64,000 bases of DNA from UJ101 sp047975265 (GTDB lineage: Bacteria > Bacteroidota > Bacteroidia > Flavobacteriales > UJ101). The position numbers and the translations under genes are program-made. Below, one piece after another: positions 54,174 to 63,922 of this stretch. Position 1 is the stretch's first letter, and the number at the start of each line of letters is the position of its first letter. A model generated the notes under the pieces. That model was not told where the DNA came from. It worked only from the letters and a program-made list of their open reading frames with translations, and made no database searches. Where the stretch lies: positions 1-64,000 of the forward strand of contig JBKEDE010000033.1 in assembly GCA_047975265.1 (NCBI GenBank), read 5' to 3'.

Positions 54174-54461
54174 TTACTTTAATAAATCACCTACATAAGG
54201 CATTAAAGCTAAGTGTCGTGCTCTTTTAATCGCTTGGGAAACCTTTCTTTGGTATTTTAAAGAGTTTCCGGTTAAACGGTGAGGTAATATTTTACCTTGT
54301 TCATTTACAAATCGTAATAAGAAATCAGCATCTTTATAATCTACATATTTAATACCGAATCTTTTGAAACGACAATATTTTTTTTCATTTTTATTTTCAA
54401 TTGAAAGAGGAGTTAAATAACGAACTTGACTCTCATTTCCTGATAAATTATCTAAAGCCAT
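54174..54461 (-). CDS. rpsR: 30S ribosomal protein S18
   Basis: 95 residues. The conserved CRFKRFGIKYVDYKDADFL and LTGNSLKYQRKVSQAIKRARHLALMP are visible (overlapping the S6 contact and rRNA sites). The N-terminal extension of about 25 residues is common in Bacteroidota. Eighteen bases separate it from rpsF and 25 from rplI. Confidence 0.97.
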   Translation of the reverse strand: MALDNLSGNESQVRYLTPLSIENKNEKKYCRFKRFGIKYVDYKDADFLLRFVNEQGKILPHRLTGNSLKYQRKVSQAIKRARHLALMPYVGDLLK

Positions 54462-54479
54462 TTTTGTACTGTTTTTGGT

Positions 54480-54818
54480 TTATTTACTTGATATTTTTTC
54501 TCTACGTCGTACAGCAAAATCTGCATGATGTTTGTCCATTTTTACGGTTAAATAACGTATGATACGTTCATCACGTCTGTAAGCGACTTCTAATTTATCT
54601 ACAATATCGCTATCTCCTTTAAATTCAATTAAGTGATAGAATCCGTTTTTTTTGTTTTGAATTGAGTAGGCTAATTTTTTTAATCCCCAATTCTCTTTAT
54701 GAACGATTTCTGCATTGTTTTCTTTCAAGAAATCTTCAAATTTTGTAACTGCTTCCTTTACCTGTGCCTCAGATAAAACGGGAGTTAAAATGAAAACAGT
54801 TTCATACTGATTTGTCAT
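54480..54818 (-). CDS. rpsF: 30S ribosomal protein S6
   Basis: 112 residues. The ferredoxin-like S6 fold is shown by YETVFILTPVLSEAQVKE, NWGLKKLAYSIQNKKNGFYHLIEF and YRRDERIIRYLTVKMDKH. It forms a pair with S18 on the small subunit. It is the first gene of the operon; the leader predicted from the promoter is only about 27 bases, too short for the S6:S18-binding RNA structure found in other phyla. Confidence 0.97.
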   Translation of the reverse strand: MTNQYETVFILTPVLSEAQVKEAVTKFEDFLKENNAEIVHKENWGLKKLAYSIQNKKNGFYHLIEFKGDSDIVDKLEVAYRRDERIIRYLTVKMDKHHADFAVRRREKISSK

Positions 54819-54851
54819 CTTTATAAATTTATAATTTTATTAATAAGGGTG

Positions 54852-54883
54852 CAAATTTAAAGATTATTCTTTAACTAAGCAAA
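54852..54883 (-). promoter_or_regulatory. Promoter of the rpsF operon
   Basis: Minus-strand TTTG (54883-54880), a 20-base spacer, and TAAATTTG (54859-54852): both boxes of the Bacteroidota consensus. The predicted start lies near 54845. Confidence 0.65.
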
Positions 54884-54982
54884 TAACCCGAAAATAAATT
54901 ATATTTATACGGTTTTTATGAAAGGATTTGATGAATAAAAAAGGAAAAATCGTACATTCACCACAATTTAAATAAAAAAATT

Positions 54983-55387
54983 ATGATCACTTCAAAAGTA
55001 GAATATTTAGGAGAATTAAGAACGACGGCGGTTCATGTAAAATCAAACAATCAAATCATTACCGATGCACCAATAGATAATCACGGGAAAGGAGAAGCCT
55101 TTTCACCAACAGATTTGGTTGCAACAGCTTTGGCCGGTTGTATGGTAACAATTATGGGAATTAAGGCGGATGCTTTGAAAATTGATTTAACAGGGACAAG
55201 AGCAGAAGTAACAAAAATAATGGGAACCAATCCACGCCGGATTACAGAAATTAAAGTGTCAATTTCAATAAATCAAAATATTGATAATGAAATCAAAACG
55301 ATTTTAGAAAAAACAGTATTAACTTGTCCGGTAGCTAAAAGTTTACATCCCGATATAAAACAAACAATCGAGTTTTATTACTTGTAA
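54983..55387 (+). CDS. OsmC-family peroxidase-like protein
   Basis: 134 residues. OsmC/Ohr proteins reduce organic hydroperoxides with two cysteines; here these are Cys53 (ALAGCMVTIMG) and Cys115 (VLTCPVAKSLH). The PTDLVATAL segment before the first Cys is typical. The reducing partner is unknown. The gene stands alone between the divergent rpsF operon and the convergent ribB. Confidence 0.93.
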   Translation: MITSKVEYLGELRTTAVHVKSNNQIITDAPIDNHGKGEAFSPTDLVATALAGCMVTIMGIKADALKIDLTGTRAEVTKIMGTNPRRITEIKVSISINQNIDNEIKTILEKTVLTCPVAKSLHPDIKQTIEFYYL

Positions 55388-55400
55388 ATAATAATTTTTA

Positions 55401-56552
55401 TTAAAATGGGATATAATCTACTATATGGATTCCGTAACCTTCAATAGCCTTTAATACTTTGGTTGTATTGCTGATTAATCGAATGTTGTGGATACCTAAT
55501 TGTTTGATAATTTGAGCTCCGATTCCATAATCTTTTCCATCTATCGGAAGTATGGGCGAATCACTTTTTCCTTGTTGGAATTTTTTAAATTGTTGTAATT
55601 TATTCAAAATCAAGTCGGGATTGGCTACATTATTAATAAGAATTAAGGCTCCTTTTCCTTCTTGATTGATAATTTTGGTAATTTTATCCATATTAGGACA
55701 TTCACCTTTAGTTAATGAAGCAAAAAGATCATAATAGTTGTTAGAAGCCTTTACCCGAACAGGAACGTGCTCATTCTCATTCCATTCTCCTTTTGTTAGT
55801 GCAAAATGAATTTGTTCGTTGTTCGTTTGCTTAAATGTTGTTAAAGTAAAATCCCCAAAGATCGTTTTCACGGGAAATTCATCCATTTTTTCAACCAAAG
55901 AATCTTTTTTTATGCGGTAAGCCACTAAATCTTCAATTGAAATTAATTTAATATTAAATTTTTTAGCAACTTCAATCAATTGAGGCAAGCGTGCCATAGA
56001 ACCGTCTTCATTTAAAATTTCAACTAAAATACCGGCAGGTTTTAATCCGGCTAACCGTGCTAAGTCAACTGTAGCTTCTGTATGACCTGCTCTTCTAAGA
56101 ACACCGCCGTTTTTAGCTTTTAACGGAAATATATGTCCGGGTCTTCCCAATTCGTGAGGTTTGGTATTATCTTTTACTAAAAATTCAATGGTTTTGGCTC
56201 GGTCATGGGCTGAGATTCCTGTGGTGCAACCATGCCCGATTAAATCGACTGATACGGTAAATTGGGTGTGGTGAAGTACGGTATTGTTTTCAACCATCAT
56301 ATGAAGATCCAATTGTTTGCATCGTTCTTCGGTTAAAGGTGCACAAATTAATCCACGACCATTAGCTGCCATAAAGTTAATCATTTCAGGCGTTACTTTT
56401 TCTGCTGCAGCAATAAAATCACCTTCATTTTCGCGATTTTCATCATCTACAACAATGACAATTTCACCATTTCTAATTGCCTCTATGGCATCTTCAATTT
56501 TATCTAATTGTATTGGGTTCACGTTAGGGTTGTTTTCTTTTATGAGTTGCAT
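55401..56552 (-). CDS. ribB: 3,4-Dihydroxy-2-butanone-4-phosphate synthase with a degenerate RibA-like domain
   Basis: 383 residues in two parts. The N-terminal part (to about 210) is a full RibB: the metal-binding acidic loop DDENRENEGD (residues 36-45), GRGLICAPL, and the conserved GHIFPLKAKNGGV and RAGHTEATVDLARLAG. The second half corresponds by position to GTP cyclohydrolase II, but the zinc-binding Cys motif (SxRCxC) is missing, with only one Cys near it (TKGECPNMDK). It should make the butanone phosphate for riboflavin but not open GTP. It lies 6 bases after the LptF/G-like gene. Confidence 0.88.
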   Translation of the reverse strand: MQLIKENNPNVNPIQLDKIEDAIEAIRNGEIVIVVDDENRENEGDFIAAAEKVTPEMINFMAANGRGLICAPLTEERCKQLDLHMMVENNTVLHHTQFTVSVDLIGHGCTTGISAHDRAKTIEFLVKDNTKPHELGRPGHIFPLKAKNGGVLRRAGHTEATVDLARLAGLKPAGILVEILNEDGSMARLPQLIEVAKKFNIKLISIEDLVAYRIKKDSLVEKMDEFPVKTIFGDFTLTTFKQTNNEQIHFALTKGEWNENEHVPVRVKASNNYYDLFASLTKGECPNMDKITKIINQEGKGALILINNVANPDLILNKLQQFKKFQQGKSDSPILPIDGKDYGIGAQIIKQLGIHNIRLISNTTKVLKAIEGYGIHIVDYIPF

Positions 56553-56558
56553 AATGAG

Positions 56559-58016
56559 TTATTGGTATCGTTTGTGTATTTTTTCGGGTTTAAATTTACG
56601 ATATAATTTTCTAAAAGGCTCAAAATATTTATCCTGATTGAATACTTCAGAATCATTATTGGCTTTTATGGTTAGGTAAATACTTAACGGAAAGAGTACA
56701 ATAACAGGCAATAAGGCTCCGACAGAATGAGGAACTGTCCCTTCAATAGCCCATATACGACCGCTGTTTTCTAAAAGGAAAAAAACAATAAAAACGGTGA
56801 TGCCTACCACAAGAGGTATTCCTAAACCTCCTTTTCGGATAATGGCTCCAAGTGGTGCGGCAATTAAAAACATCATAATACATTCAAAAGCATATACAAA
56901 TCGGTTATATTGTTCTAAAATGTATTTGTTTTCAATTTGTTCCTTTTTTTCAATTTGTTCTTCTCTATTTTCAAAATAAGTGCTTTCAATTCGATCAAAT
57001 TGTTGAAGCGTTTGTTCTAAATTGATGATTCTTTCTTTTCGATTAAAATCATAATTTTTGTACAAAAGTTTATTGGTATGAGTTAAATCGGATGGATTGA
57101 GAGAATCAATCTTTTTTGTTGTAGCAAAAAGTTCTCGTGTTGTTGTTGTTTCAAAAGTAGTGTAGTATTTGGTCATTTGATTTTTCAAAGTATCTATTTG
57201 AGCACTTAATTCGGTTATGGTCAGCATTTGGTAGTGATTATTAAAATCACCTTCTTCGGAAATATCTTGGCTTAACAAATCTTTTATATTAAAACGCTGA
57301 ACCAATGAATCAAATGCAATTTTATTACCGGGTTGTTTTCTTAATTCCATAGAAGGCAAACCTTTAATTTCTTCTTGATAAATATAACCATTGTAAAGGG
57401 TTAAGACTACAATAGGTAAGGAGTCATGATTAATCAAAGTTCCATGATCTGCAATAATGATTCGTTGGTCGCTATTAGCATTTTCTTGCATAAATAAATA
57501 AACACCTTGCAACTTTTCTCCTTCTTTGTTTTCTATTCGGATAGGATAACCGCTAATATCAGAAAAAATACCGGGTTTTAAAGCCAAGGCAGCTTGTGAT
57601 CTTAGAATACTGGATTGAAGATTTCGGGCTTTTTTAAAAGCATCGGTTGCAATACTGTCCGAAAAGATAAAAGAAATAAATGCACACAGAATACTAAATA
57701 TAAAAAGAGATCGCATGGTCCGCCAAAGAGAAGTCCCCGTAGATCGAATAGCAGCTAACTCATAACGCTCTCCTAATTCGCCAAAAGTCATGATGGTTGT
57801 TAATAAAATGGAAAGAGGCAAAACCATGCGTACTATGGAAACACCCAGATAAAAAATGGCTTTAGCAATAATTAAAAAACTGGCTCCACGCCCTGTATAT
57901 GCTGCTAATTTTTGCCAAACAAAACTTAATAAAAACAGGAAAAAAAGAATCCCGAAAACCACTATAAAGCGACCTATAAAGGCTTTCAAGAAATATAAAT
58001 CAAGTTTTTTTATCAT
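56559..58016 (-). CDS. LptF/LptG-family permease (YjgP/YjgQ)
   Basis: 485 residues. The N-terminal helices (YFLKAFIGRFIVVFGILFFLFLLSF, MVLPLSILLTTIMTFGELGERYELAAIRSTG) carry the signature of LptF/G. A large periplasmic beta-jellyroll region (about 130-350) has a long charged insertion, and three C-terminal helices complete the fold. Partners LptB (47723-48460) would drive LPS transport through it. Its ATG overlaps the stop of the LolA-like gene (TAATG) and ribB follows closely, so they form an operon. Confidence 0.92.
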   Translation of the reverse strand: MIKKLDLYFLKAFIGRFIVVFGILFFLFLLSFVWQKLAAYTGRGASFLIIAKAIFYLGVSIVRMVLPLSILLTTIMTFGELGERYELAAIRSTGTSLWRTMRSLFIFSILCAFISFIFSDSIATDAFKKARNLQSSILRSQAALALKPGIFSDISGYPIRIENKEGEKLQGVYLFMQENANSDQRIIIADHGTLINHDSLPIVVLTLYNGYIYQEEIKGLPSMELRKQPGNKIAFDSLVQRFNIKDLLSQDISEEGDFNNHYQMLTITELSAQIDTLKNQMTKYYTTFETTTTRELFATTKKIDSLNPSDLTHTNKLLYKNYDFNRKERIINLEQTLQQFDRIESTYFENREEQIEKKEQIENKYILEQYNRFVYAFECIMMFLIAAPLGAIIRKGGLGIPLVVGITVFIVFFLLENSGRIWAIEGTVPHSVGALLPVIVLFPLSIYLTIKANNDSEVFNQDKYFEPFRKLYRKFKPEKIHKRYQ

Positions 58017-58633
58017 TAGTCAATTTCGGTTATTAAATAATCCTTGTATTTATTTTTATCGTATTGTAATAATAGGGTAGGAACAGGAAAATTGGGAATA
58101 AGATTGGTTAAGGTCAATGTTGTTTGCGTACCTTCATTATTTTCTTCCATAACACTATATAAATCGTTTGTTTTTGAATCGATTCCAATCACTACTTTTT
58201 GAGTGTTCGATTTTTTTTCGGGTGTTAGAACAATGTATTGGATAGTTCCTTTTTTTTCACCTAAGGTAATCTTAAAACCTTTTTTATATGAATCTAAAAC
58301 TTTGGTAGGTGTTAATAAAGCATCTTCATTTTCTCCTTTAGAAATGGTTACCTCTTCATCTTCTTCTGAAATGGTATAAATTTTTTTTCCGTCAAAAATT
58401 TGCTTAATTCCCAATAAACTCAAATTATACCGCTCACCTTTAAGATAAATATAACCGCTTTGTTTATCATGAATGTTTTCTTTATTATTATCTAAATGAT
58501 AGTCAAAAGTCGAGTACATACTAGTGTAGCTTTTCATTTTTTTTGTGGCTTTATCCAGTAAATTTTTTCCTGATGTTTGAGCATTTATAAAAATACCTGA
58601 CACAAATCCTATTATCAAAATAATATTCTTCAT
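58016..58633 (-). CDS. LolA-like outer-membrane lipoprotein carrier protein
   Basis: 205 residues with a signal peptide (ILIIGFVSGIFINAQ). The body resembles LolA: an N-terminal helix (LLDKATKKMKSYTSMYSTFDY), antiparallel strands including GYIYLKGERYNLSLLGIKQIFDGKKIYTIS, and LTPTKVLDSY. LolA shuttles lipoproteins across the periplasm to the outer membrane. Bacteroidota versions diverge from E. coli. It lies 12 bases after ftsK and overlaps the LptF/G-like gene, an envelope-biogenesis operon. Confidence 0.85.
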   Translation of the reverse strand: MKNIILIIGFVSGIFINAQTSGKNLLDKATKKMKSYTSMYSTFDYHLDNNKENIHDKQSGYIYLKGERYNLSLLGIKQIFDGKKIYTISEEDEEVTISKGENEDALLTPTKVLDSYKKGFKITLGEKKGTIQYIVLTPEKKSNTQKVVIGIDSKTNDLYSVMEENNEGTQTTLTLTNLIPNFPVPTLLLQYDKNKYKDYLITEID

Positions 58634-58645
58634 AATTTTATGATT

Positions 58646-61060
58646 TTAATTTAGATTATCCAATAACTGTTCCAAACTACTTTCGTCTTGAATTAAAACT
58701 TGTCGGGCTTTACTTCCTTCAAAAGGTCCCACAATACCGGCTACTTCAAGTTGATCGATAATTCTTCCTGCACGGTTATAACCTAATTTTAATTTTCTTT
58801 GTAATAAAGAGGCAGAACCCTGTTGAGCCATAACAATAAGTCGTGCTGCATCTTCAAATAATTGATCTCGGTCATCTAAATCTATATCTATCAAATTGGA
58901 GTCCTCACCTATGTATTCAGGCAATAATAGGGCATCAGGGTAACCTTTTTGATTTCCTATAAACTCACAAATTTGTTCTACTTCAGGAGTATCAACAAAA
59001 GCACATTGCAACCGAACCAATTCATTTCCGGTAGAGTAAAGCATGTCTCCTCGTCCGATAAGCTGGTCAGCTCCTCCTGCATCTAAAATGGTTCTTGAAT
59101 CAATCTTAGAAGTTACACGAAAGGCAATGCGAGCAGGAAAGTTGGCTTTAATAATTCCGGTAATCACATTTACAGAAGGTCTTTGTGTTGCGATAATTAA
59201 ATGGATTCCGATAGCACGAGCCAATTGAGCTAAACGAGCAACGGGAGTTTCCACTTCTTTTCCTGCTGTCATGATTAAGTCGGCAAATTCATCAACAACC
59301 AAGACGATATAAGGTAAGAAACGATGTCCTTCGGTTGGATTTAACTTACGATATTTAAATTTTTCATTATATTCGATAATATTACGAACCATGGCATTTT
59401 TTAGTAACTCGTAACGGTTATCCATTTCAATACATAATGAATTTAAAGTATTGATTACTTTAGTGTTATCTGTAATAATAGCTTCTTCCGAATCAGGTAA
59501 TTTAGCGAGATAATGACGTTCTATTTTAGAGTATAAAGTTAATTCTACTTTTTTGGGATCTACCAAAACAAATTTTAATTCAGAAGGATGTTTTTTATAT
59601 AATAAAGAGGTCAAAATAGCATTTAGTCCAACAGATTTACCTTGTCCGGTGGCACCAGCCATTAATAAATGAGGCATTTTTGCTAAATCAACTACAAAAG
59701 TTTCGTTGGAGATTGTCTTTCCGAAAGCAATCGGCAGAGCCATTTTGTGATTACTCTGAAATTTTTTTGAAGCAATAACAGAGTGCATGGAAACAACACG
59801 TACGCTTTTATTGGGTACTTCTATTCCAATAGTTCCTTTGCCCGGTATGGGAGCAATAATCCGAATTCCTAAAGCGGATAAACTTAAAGCAATATCGTCT
59901 TCTAAATTTTTAATTTTAGAAATACGGATTCCGGCTTCCGGAATAATTTCGTACAAAGTTATCGTAGGACCAACGGTAGCTTTTATTTTAGCAATGCCGA
60001 TTTTATAGTTATTTAAAGTCTCAACAATTTTATTTTTATTGGCTTCCAATTCGTTCTGATCGATCATAATATCTTCGTTTTCATAACGTTTCAACATATC
60101 GATTGTTGGAAATTGATATTTGGATAAATCCAAAGTAGGATCATATTCTCCATACTCAGAAACTAATTGATCGGCGAGGTTTTCGTCAACAGTATCTTCG
60201 TGTTTAATTGTTTCGACACTCATTGAAATTTCTTCTTGTGGAGCTTTGATTTCCATAGAAGGATTGGAAGAGGTCGTTAATTCAGGTGAATCTATGGTGT
60301 GTAATAAATTATCCAAGTATTCGGGTTCTTGATTTTTTGTAGATAAACTAACGACGGTATTTGAAATGTTTTTTATCAAATCAGAATCCATTTCTTCATC
60401 GGTTATAATATCTTGTGAGAGCGGTTTTGAAGATGAATGTTTATCTTCATCTAAAGATTCGTTTTGTAAAGTTTCTCGTAAGTTATGAAGTTTTTCTTTT
60501 GATTTTTGAATCCATTTTCCGGAAAATAACTCAAAAATCATCTTAAAGGAAATAATACTGTAAATAATAAACGAAATGATAAGAATAATAACGACTCCTA
60601 TAATACCCAACATCGATTTTAAAGTTTCTGTAAATTCGTATCCGGTTACTCCAAATAAAACGTATTGATGAGGAGCAATTAGAGCTAAAAATACCGGTAA
60701 CCAAAAAATAAAAAAGACACTGTGAGTAAAATATTTTTTTAGTGAAACGGGTTTTATGTTAAATCCTATACGGATTCCTGTTAAGATTAAAAGAATAGGA
60801 AAAAAGAAAGCAGTAATGCCAATGCCTAACCCTACAAACCATTGTCCAAAAAGATTTCCTATTTTTCCTAAGGCATTTTGTGTAACAACATTTTTATCAA
60901 GAAGACGATCTAATTGTAATTGGCTTTGATCAGCTTTCCAATTCATTGTAAAAGAGAAAAAAGAAATTAACAAAAAGAGTCCCAGTCCAACAAGGATGAT
61001 TCCTAAGATGAGTTTTGTTTGGTTAGATATAACAGCCTTTTTATCTGTTTGTTTTTTCAT
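58646..61060 (-). CDS. ftsK: DNA translocase FtsK
   Basis: 804 residues. Four membrane helices in the first 180 residues anchor it at the septum. An acidic, low-complexity linker runs at about 190-330. The motor domain has Walker A MAGATGQGKSVGLN (about 462-475), Walker B YIVLVVDEFADLI and the ATQRPSVNVITG segment. The C-terminal gamma winged helix (QRKLKLGYNRAGRIIDQLE) recognises polarity sequences on the chromosome. It moves DNA through the closing septum for chromosome dimer resolution. On its strand a TATTTTTG box lies at forward 61083-61090. Confidence 0.96.
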   Translation of the reverse strand: MKKQTDKKAVISNQTKLILGIILVGLGLFLLISFFSFTMNWKADQSQLQLDRLLDKNVVTQNALGKIGNLFGQWFVGLGIGITAFFFPILLILTGIRIGFNIKPVSLKKYFTHSVFFIFWLPVFLALIAPHQYVLFGVTGYEFTETLKSMLGIIGVVIILIISFIIYSIISFKMIFELFSGKWIQKSKEKLHNLRETLQNESLDEDKHSSSKPLSQDIITDEEMDSDLIKNISNTVVSLSTKNQEPEYLDNLLHTIDSPELTTSSNPSMEIKAPQEEISMSVETIKHEDTVDENLADQLVSEYGEYDPTLDLSKYQFPTIDMLKRYENEDIMIDQNELEANKNKIVETLNNYKIGIAKIKATVGPTITLYEIIPEAGIRISKIKNLEDDIALSLSALGIRIIAPIPGKGTIGIEVPNKSVRVVSMHSVIASKKFQSNHKMALPIAFGKTISNETFVVDLAKMPHLLMAGATGQGKSVGLNAILTSLLYKKHPSELKFVLVDPKKVELTLYSKIERHYLAKLPDSEEAIITDNTKVINTLNSLCIEMDNRYELLKNAMVRNIIEYNEKFKYRKLNPTEGHRFLPYIVLVVDEFADLIMTAGKEVETPVARLAQLARAIGIHLIIATQRPSVNVITGIIKANFPARIAFRVTSKIDSRTILDAGGADQLIGRGDMLYSTGNELVRLQCAFVDTPEVEQICEFIGNQKGYPDALLLPEYIGEDSNLIDIDLDDRDQLFEDAARLIVMAQQGSASLLQRKLKLGYNRAGRIIDQLEVAGIVGPFEGSKARQVLIQDESSLEQLLDNLN

Positions 61061-61279
61061 TTACTTTTGATAAAATAAAGAACAAAAATACTAAAATCTA
61101 TTACGATTTCTAAAAAAGATTAACGTAAAAGTCAAATCAAAAGAAATTTACCAATGAAAACAGAAGTAAATAACAATTTTTTGTAACTTTATTCTCTTGA
61201 AGGAAAAATTCTTTAACTAATTTTAGAATCTAAATTGTGATTAAGAAAAATTTTAATCAAAAAATAAAATAATTTAGTG

Positions 61280-61339
61280 ATGAAATCAAGAAGAGAAGAT
61301 TTAATTTTGTATAGTAAAGAAGAACTTAATGAGTATTGA
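61280..61339 (+). CDS. Possible 19-codon upstream ORF overlapping the ligA start
   Basis: ATG 61280 begins MKSRREDLILYSKEELNEY and ends at TGA 61337-61339, eight bases inside ligA. The overlap would allow coupled translation. It may equally be chance; no homologue is known to me. Confidence 0.25.
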   Translation: MKSRREDLILYSKEELNEY

Positions 61340-63338
61340 AATCAAAAATAAAATTAACGAATTAAGAAAAGAATTGCAAGAGCATAATTATAATTATTAT
61401 GTTTTAGATAATTCACTATTATCTGATTTTGAGTTTGATATGAAATTAAAAGGACTTCAAAAATTAGAAAAAGAATATCCTGAGTATTACGATGAAAATT
61501 CACCGACTTTGCGTGTTGGAGGTGCTGTAACAGATAAATTTAATACGGTTCAGCATACATTTCGTATGTATTCGTTGGATAATACCTATAACAAAGAAGA
61601 ATTACAAGATTGGGAAAAGCGTTTATATAAAATATTAGGAGAAGAAGCAGAAATTGAATATGTATGTGAATTAAAATACGATGGAGCTTCTATTTCGATT
61701 ACGTATGAAAATGGATTTTTAAAGCAAGCCATTACAAGAGGAGATGGCTTTCAGGGAGATGATGTAACAACCAATGTAAAAACGATTAAATCGATTCCTT
61801 TAAAGTTAAAAGGAGATTATCCTGAAAAGTTTGAAATACGAGGTGAAATTATACTTCCTTTTAAAGGTTTTCAAGAGATGAATAAAGAAAGAGCTGCTAA
61901 TGGAGAGGAACTTTATGCCAATCCGCGAAATACGGCTTCAGGCTCTTTAAAACTGCAAGATAGTGCAGAAGTAGCCAAGCGTCCTTTGGAATGCTTACTT
62001 TATTTTTTGGTAGGAAATCATTTAGGAATTGAAAATCAATTTGATTCACTCGAAAAAGCACGTAGTTGGGGGTTTAAAGTCCCCTCAATATCGGAGAAAT
62101 TTAAAACGATTGATGAAGTACTACAATTTATAGACCGATGGGATACAGAACGATTTGAATTACCTTATGAAACAGACGGTGTTGTAATAAAAGTAAACGG
62201 CTATCAGCAACAAGAAGAGTTGGGCTATACGTCCAAGTCACCTCGTTGGGCTGTAGCGTATAAATTTAGAACAGAACAGGTTGAATCTATTTTAGAATCA
62301 ATTGATTATCAAGTAGGAAGAACCGGGGCGATTACGCCTGTTGCTAATTTAAAAGCTGTACAAATTGCAGGGACTACGGTGAGGAGAGCATCACTTCATA
62401 ATGCGGATATTATAAAAAAATTAGGCGTTCGCATTGGAGATTCAGTTTATGTGGAAAAAGGAGGTGAGATTATCCCTAAAATTGTAGGTGTTAACTTAGA
62501 AAAACGCCCTTTTAATTCGGTTAAATTACAATATGCTGAAAAATGTCCTGAATGTGGAACAGAATTGGTTAGAAAAGAAGGAGAGGCTGCTCATTATTGT
62601 TTAAATGAAGAAGGATGTCCACCTCAAATTGTCGGAAAAATAGAACATTTTATTTCTCGAAAAGCAATGGATATTGAAGGTCTGGGAGGTGAAACGGTTG
62701 AATTGTTGTATAAAAATAATTTGGTTCAAAATGTGGCCGATTTATACGAGTTGAAAGTTGAACAAATCATTCCTTTGGAACGAATGGCAGAAAAATCAGC
62801 ACAAAATATTATTGAAGGTGTGGAAGCTTCTAAAGAAAAACCGTTTGAAAAAGTGTTATACGGATTAGGAATTCGGTTTGTAGGAGAAACGGTTGCTAAA
62901 AAGCTGACCATGCATTTTAAAAATATTGAAATGTTACAAAAAGCAACTTTTGAAGAATTGATAGAGGTGGATGATATTGGAATACGCATTGCCGAAAGTT
63001 TAATAGAATATTTTAAAGATGATAAACATCAAATTTTATTGCAAAGACTTCAAAATCAAGGGTTACAATTTGAATTAAATCAAGCAGATTTACCTAAATT
63101 AGAAAGTACAATTTTGGAAGGAAAAACATTTTTGTTTACAGGTAAATTAACACTGTTTACACGAAATGAAGCACAAAATAAGGTAGAAAAACACGGAGGA
63201 ATCAATTTAAGCACTATAACCAAAAAATTAGATTATTTAGTAACCGGAGAAAAAGCGGGCTCTAAATTAACAAAAGCAGAAAAATTAGGGACTGTAAAAA
63301 TATTGTCTGAGCAACAGTTTATAGATTTAATAGATTAA
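61329..63338 (+). CDS. ligA: NAD-dependent DNA ligase
   Basis: Seals nicks in DNA replication and repair using NAD. Length 669, standard. Adenylated Lys116 is in CELKYDGASIS; the Ia domain, OB-fold, a four-Cys zinc finger (CPECGTEL, CLNEEGC), helix-hairpin-helix repeats and a C-terminal BRCT domain (about 595-669, LEGKTFLFTGKLTLF) are all present. It follows a 268-base AT-rich gap after the divergent ftsK; a YceI gene follows 24 bases later. Confidence 0.97.
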   Translation: MSIEIKNKINELRKELQEHNYNYYVLDNSLLSDFEFDMKLKGLQKLEKEYPEYYDENSPTLRVGGAVTDKFNTVQHTFRMYSLDNTYNKEELQDWEKRLYKILGEEAEIEYVCELKYDGASISITYENGFLKQAITRGDGFQGDDVTTNVKTIKSIPLKLKGDYPEKFEIRGEIILPFKGFQEMNKERAANGEELYANPRNTASGSLKLQDSAEVAKRPLECLLYFLVGNHLGIENQFDSLEKARSWGFKVPSISEKFKTIDEVLQFIDRWDTERFELPYETDGVVIKVNGYQQQEELGYTSKSPRWAVAYKFRTEQVESILESIDYQVGRTGAITPVANLKAVQIAGTTVRRASLHNADIIKKLGVRIGDSVYVEKGGEIIPKIVGVNLEKRPFNSVKLQYAEKCPECGTELVRKEGEAAHYCLNEEGCPPQIVGKIEHFISRKAMDIEGLGGETVELLYKNNLVQNVADLYELKVEQIIPLERMAEKSAQNIIEGVEASKEKPFEKVLYGLGIRFVGETVAKKLTMHFKNIEMLQKATFEELIEVDDIGIRIAESLIEYFKDDKHQILLQRLQNQGLQFELNQADLPKLESTILEGKTFLFTGKLTLFTRNEAQNKVEKHGGINLSTITKKLDYLVTGEKAGSKLTKAEKLGTVKILSEQQFIDLID

Positions 63339-63362
63339 AAAAAAATATTTAAAATCTTAAAA

Positions 63363-63893
63363 ATGAAAAAGTTAAAAATTATTATCATATTGTTTTTTAC
63401 TACCTTCATCTTATATGGGCAAACTTTTCCCATAGCCCCAAACAGTAAAATTAAATGGACGGGAGAGAAAGCGACCGGAATACATTGGGGATATTTAAGA
63501 TTCGAATCGGGGGAATTAACTTTTGAAAATCAGATTTTAAAAGAAGGTTATTTTGTAGTTGATATGAATTCGCTTGAAGTAAAAGATACGAATAATGAAA
63601 AATTATTGACAAAGATTAAATCAGACGATTTTTTTGATGTAGAGAATTTTCCAACAGCTCGATTGGATTTTAAATCAATTGATAATTTAGGAAAAGGTGA
63701 ATATAAAATAACAGGAACGTTTACCATTAAAGGAAAATCAAATGATTTGAGTTTTAAATTAATTGTTAAAGAAAGAGAAGCACGAACGGTCTTTAAATTT
63801 AATCGTCAAGAATTTGGTGTCAGAATGAAAAATCCGGTTAAAGATGCGGTTGTGTATGATAATATAAAAATGGATATTGAATTGAAATGGTAA
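63363..63893 (+). CDS. YceI-family periplasmic lipid-binding protein
   Basis: 176 residues with a signal peptide (IIIILFFTTFILYGQ). The mature part is a YceI lipocalin-like barrel: KIKWTGEKATGIHWGYLRFESGELTF, VVDMNSLEVKDTN, KIKSDDFFDVENFPTARLDF and YKITGTFTIKGKSND. YceI proteins bind isoprenoid-type lipids in a hydrophobic pocket; their physiological role is unclear. It follows ligA after 24 bases and may be co-transcribed. Confidence 0.93.
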   Translation: MKKLKIIIILFFTTFILYGQTFPIAPNSKIKWTGEKATGIHWGYLRFESGELTFENQILKEGYFVVDMNSLEVKDTNNEKLLTKIKSDDFFDVENFPTARLDFKSIDNLGKGEYKITGTFTIKGKSNDLSFKLIVKEREARTVFKFNRQEFGVRMKNPVKDAVVYDNIKMDIELKW

Positions 63894-63922
63894 CGTTTCA
63901 TAATTCATAAAATTACCTCACA

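Noticed and set aside
54819..54850. S6:S18-binding leader RNA upstream of rpsF
   Set aside because: The leader predicted from the promoter is only about 27 bases and contains no suitable hairpin.
56550..56560. FMN riboswitch upstream of ribB
   Set aside because: Only six bases separate ribB from the preceding gene, leaving no room for the aptamer.
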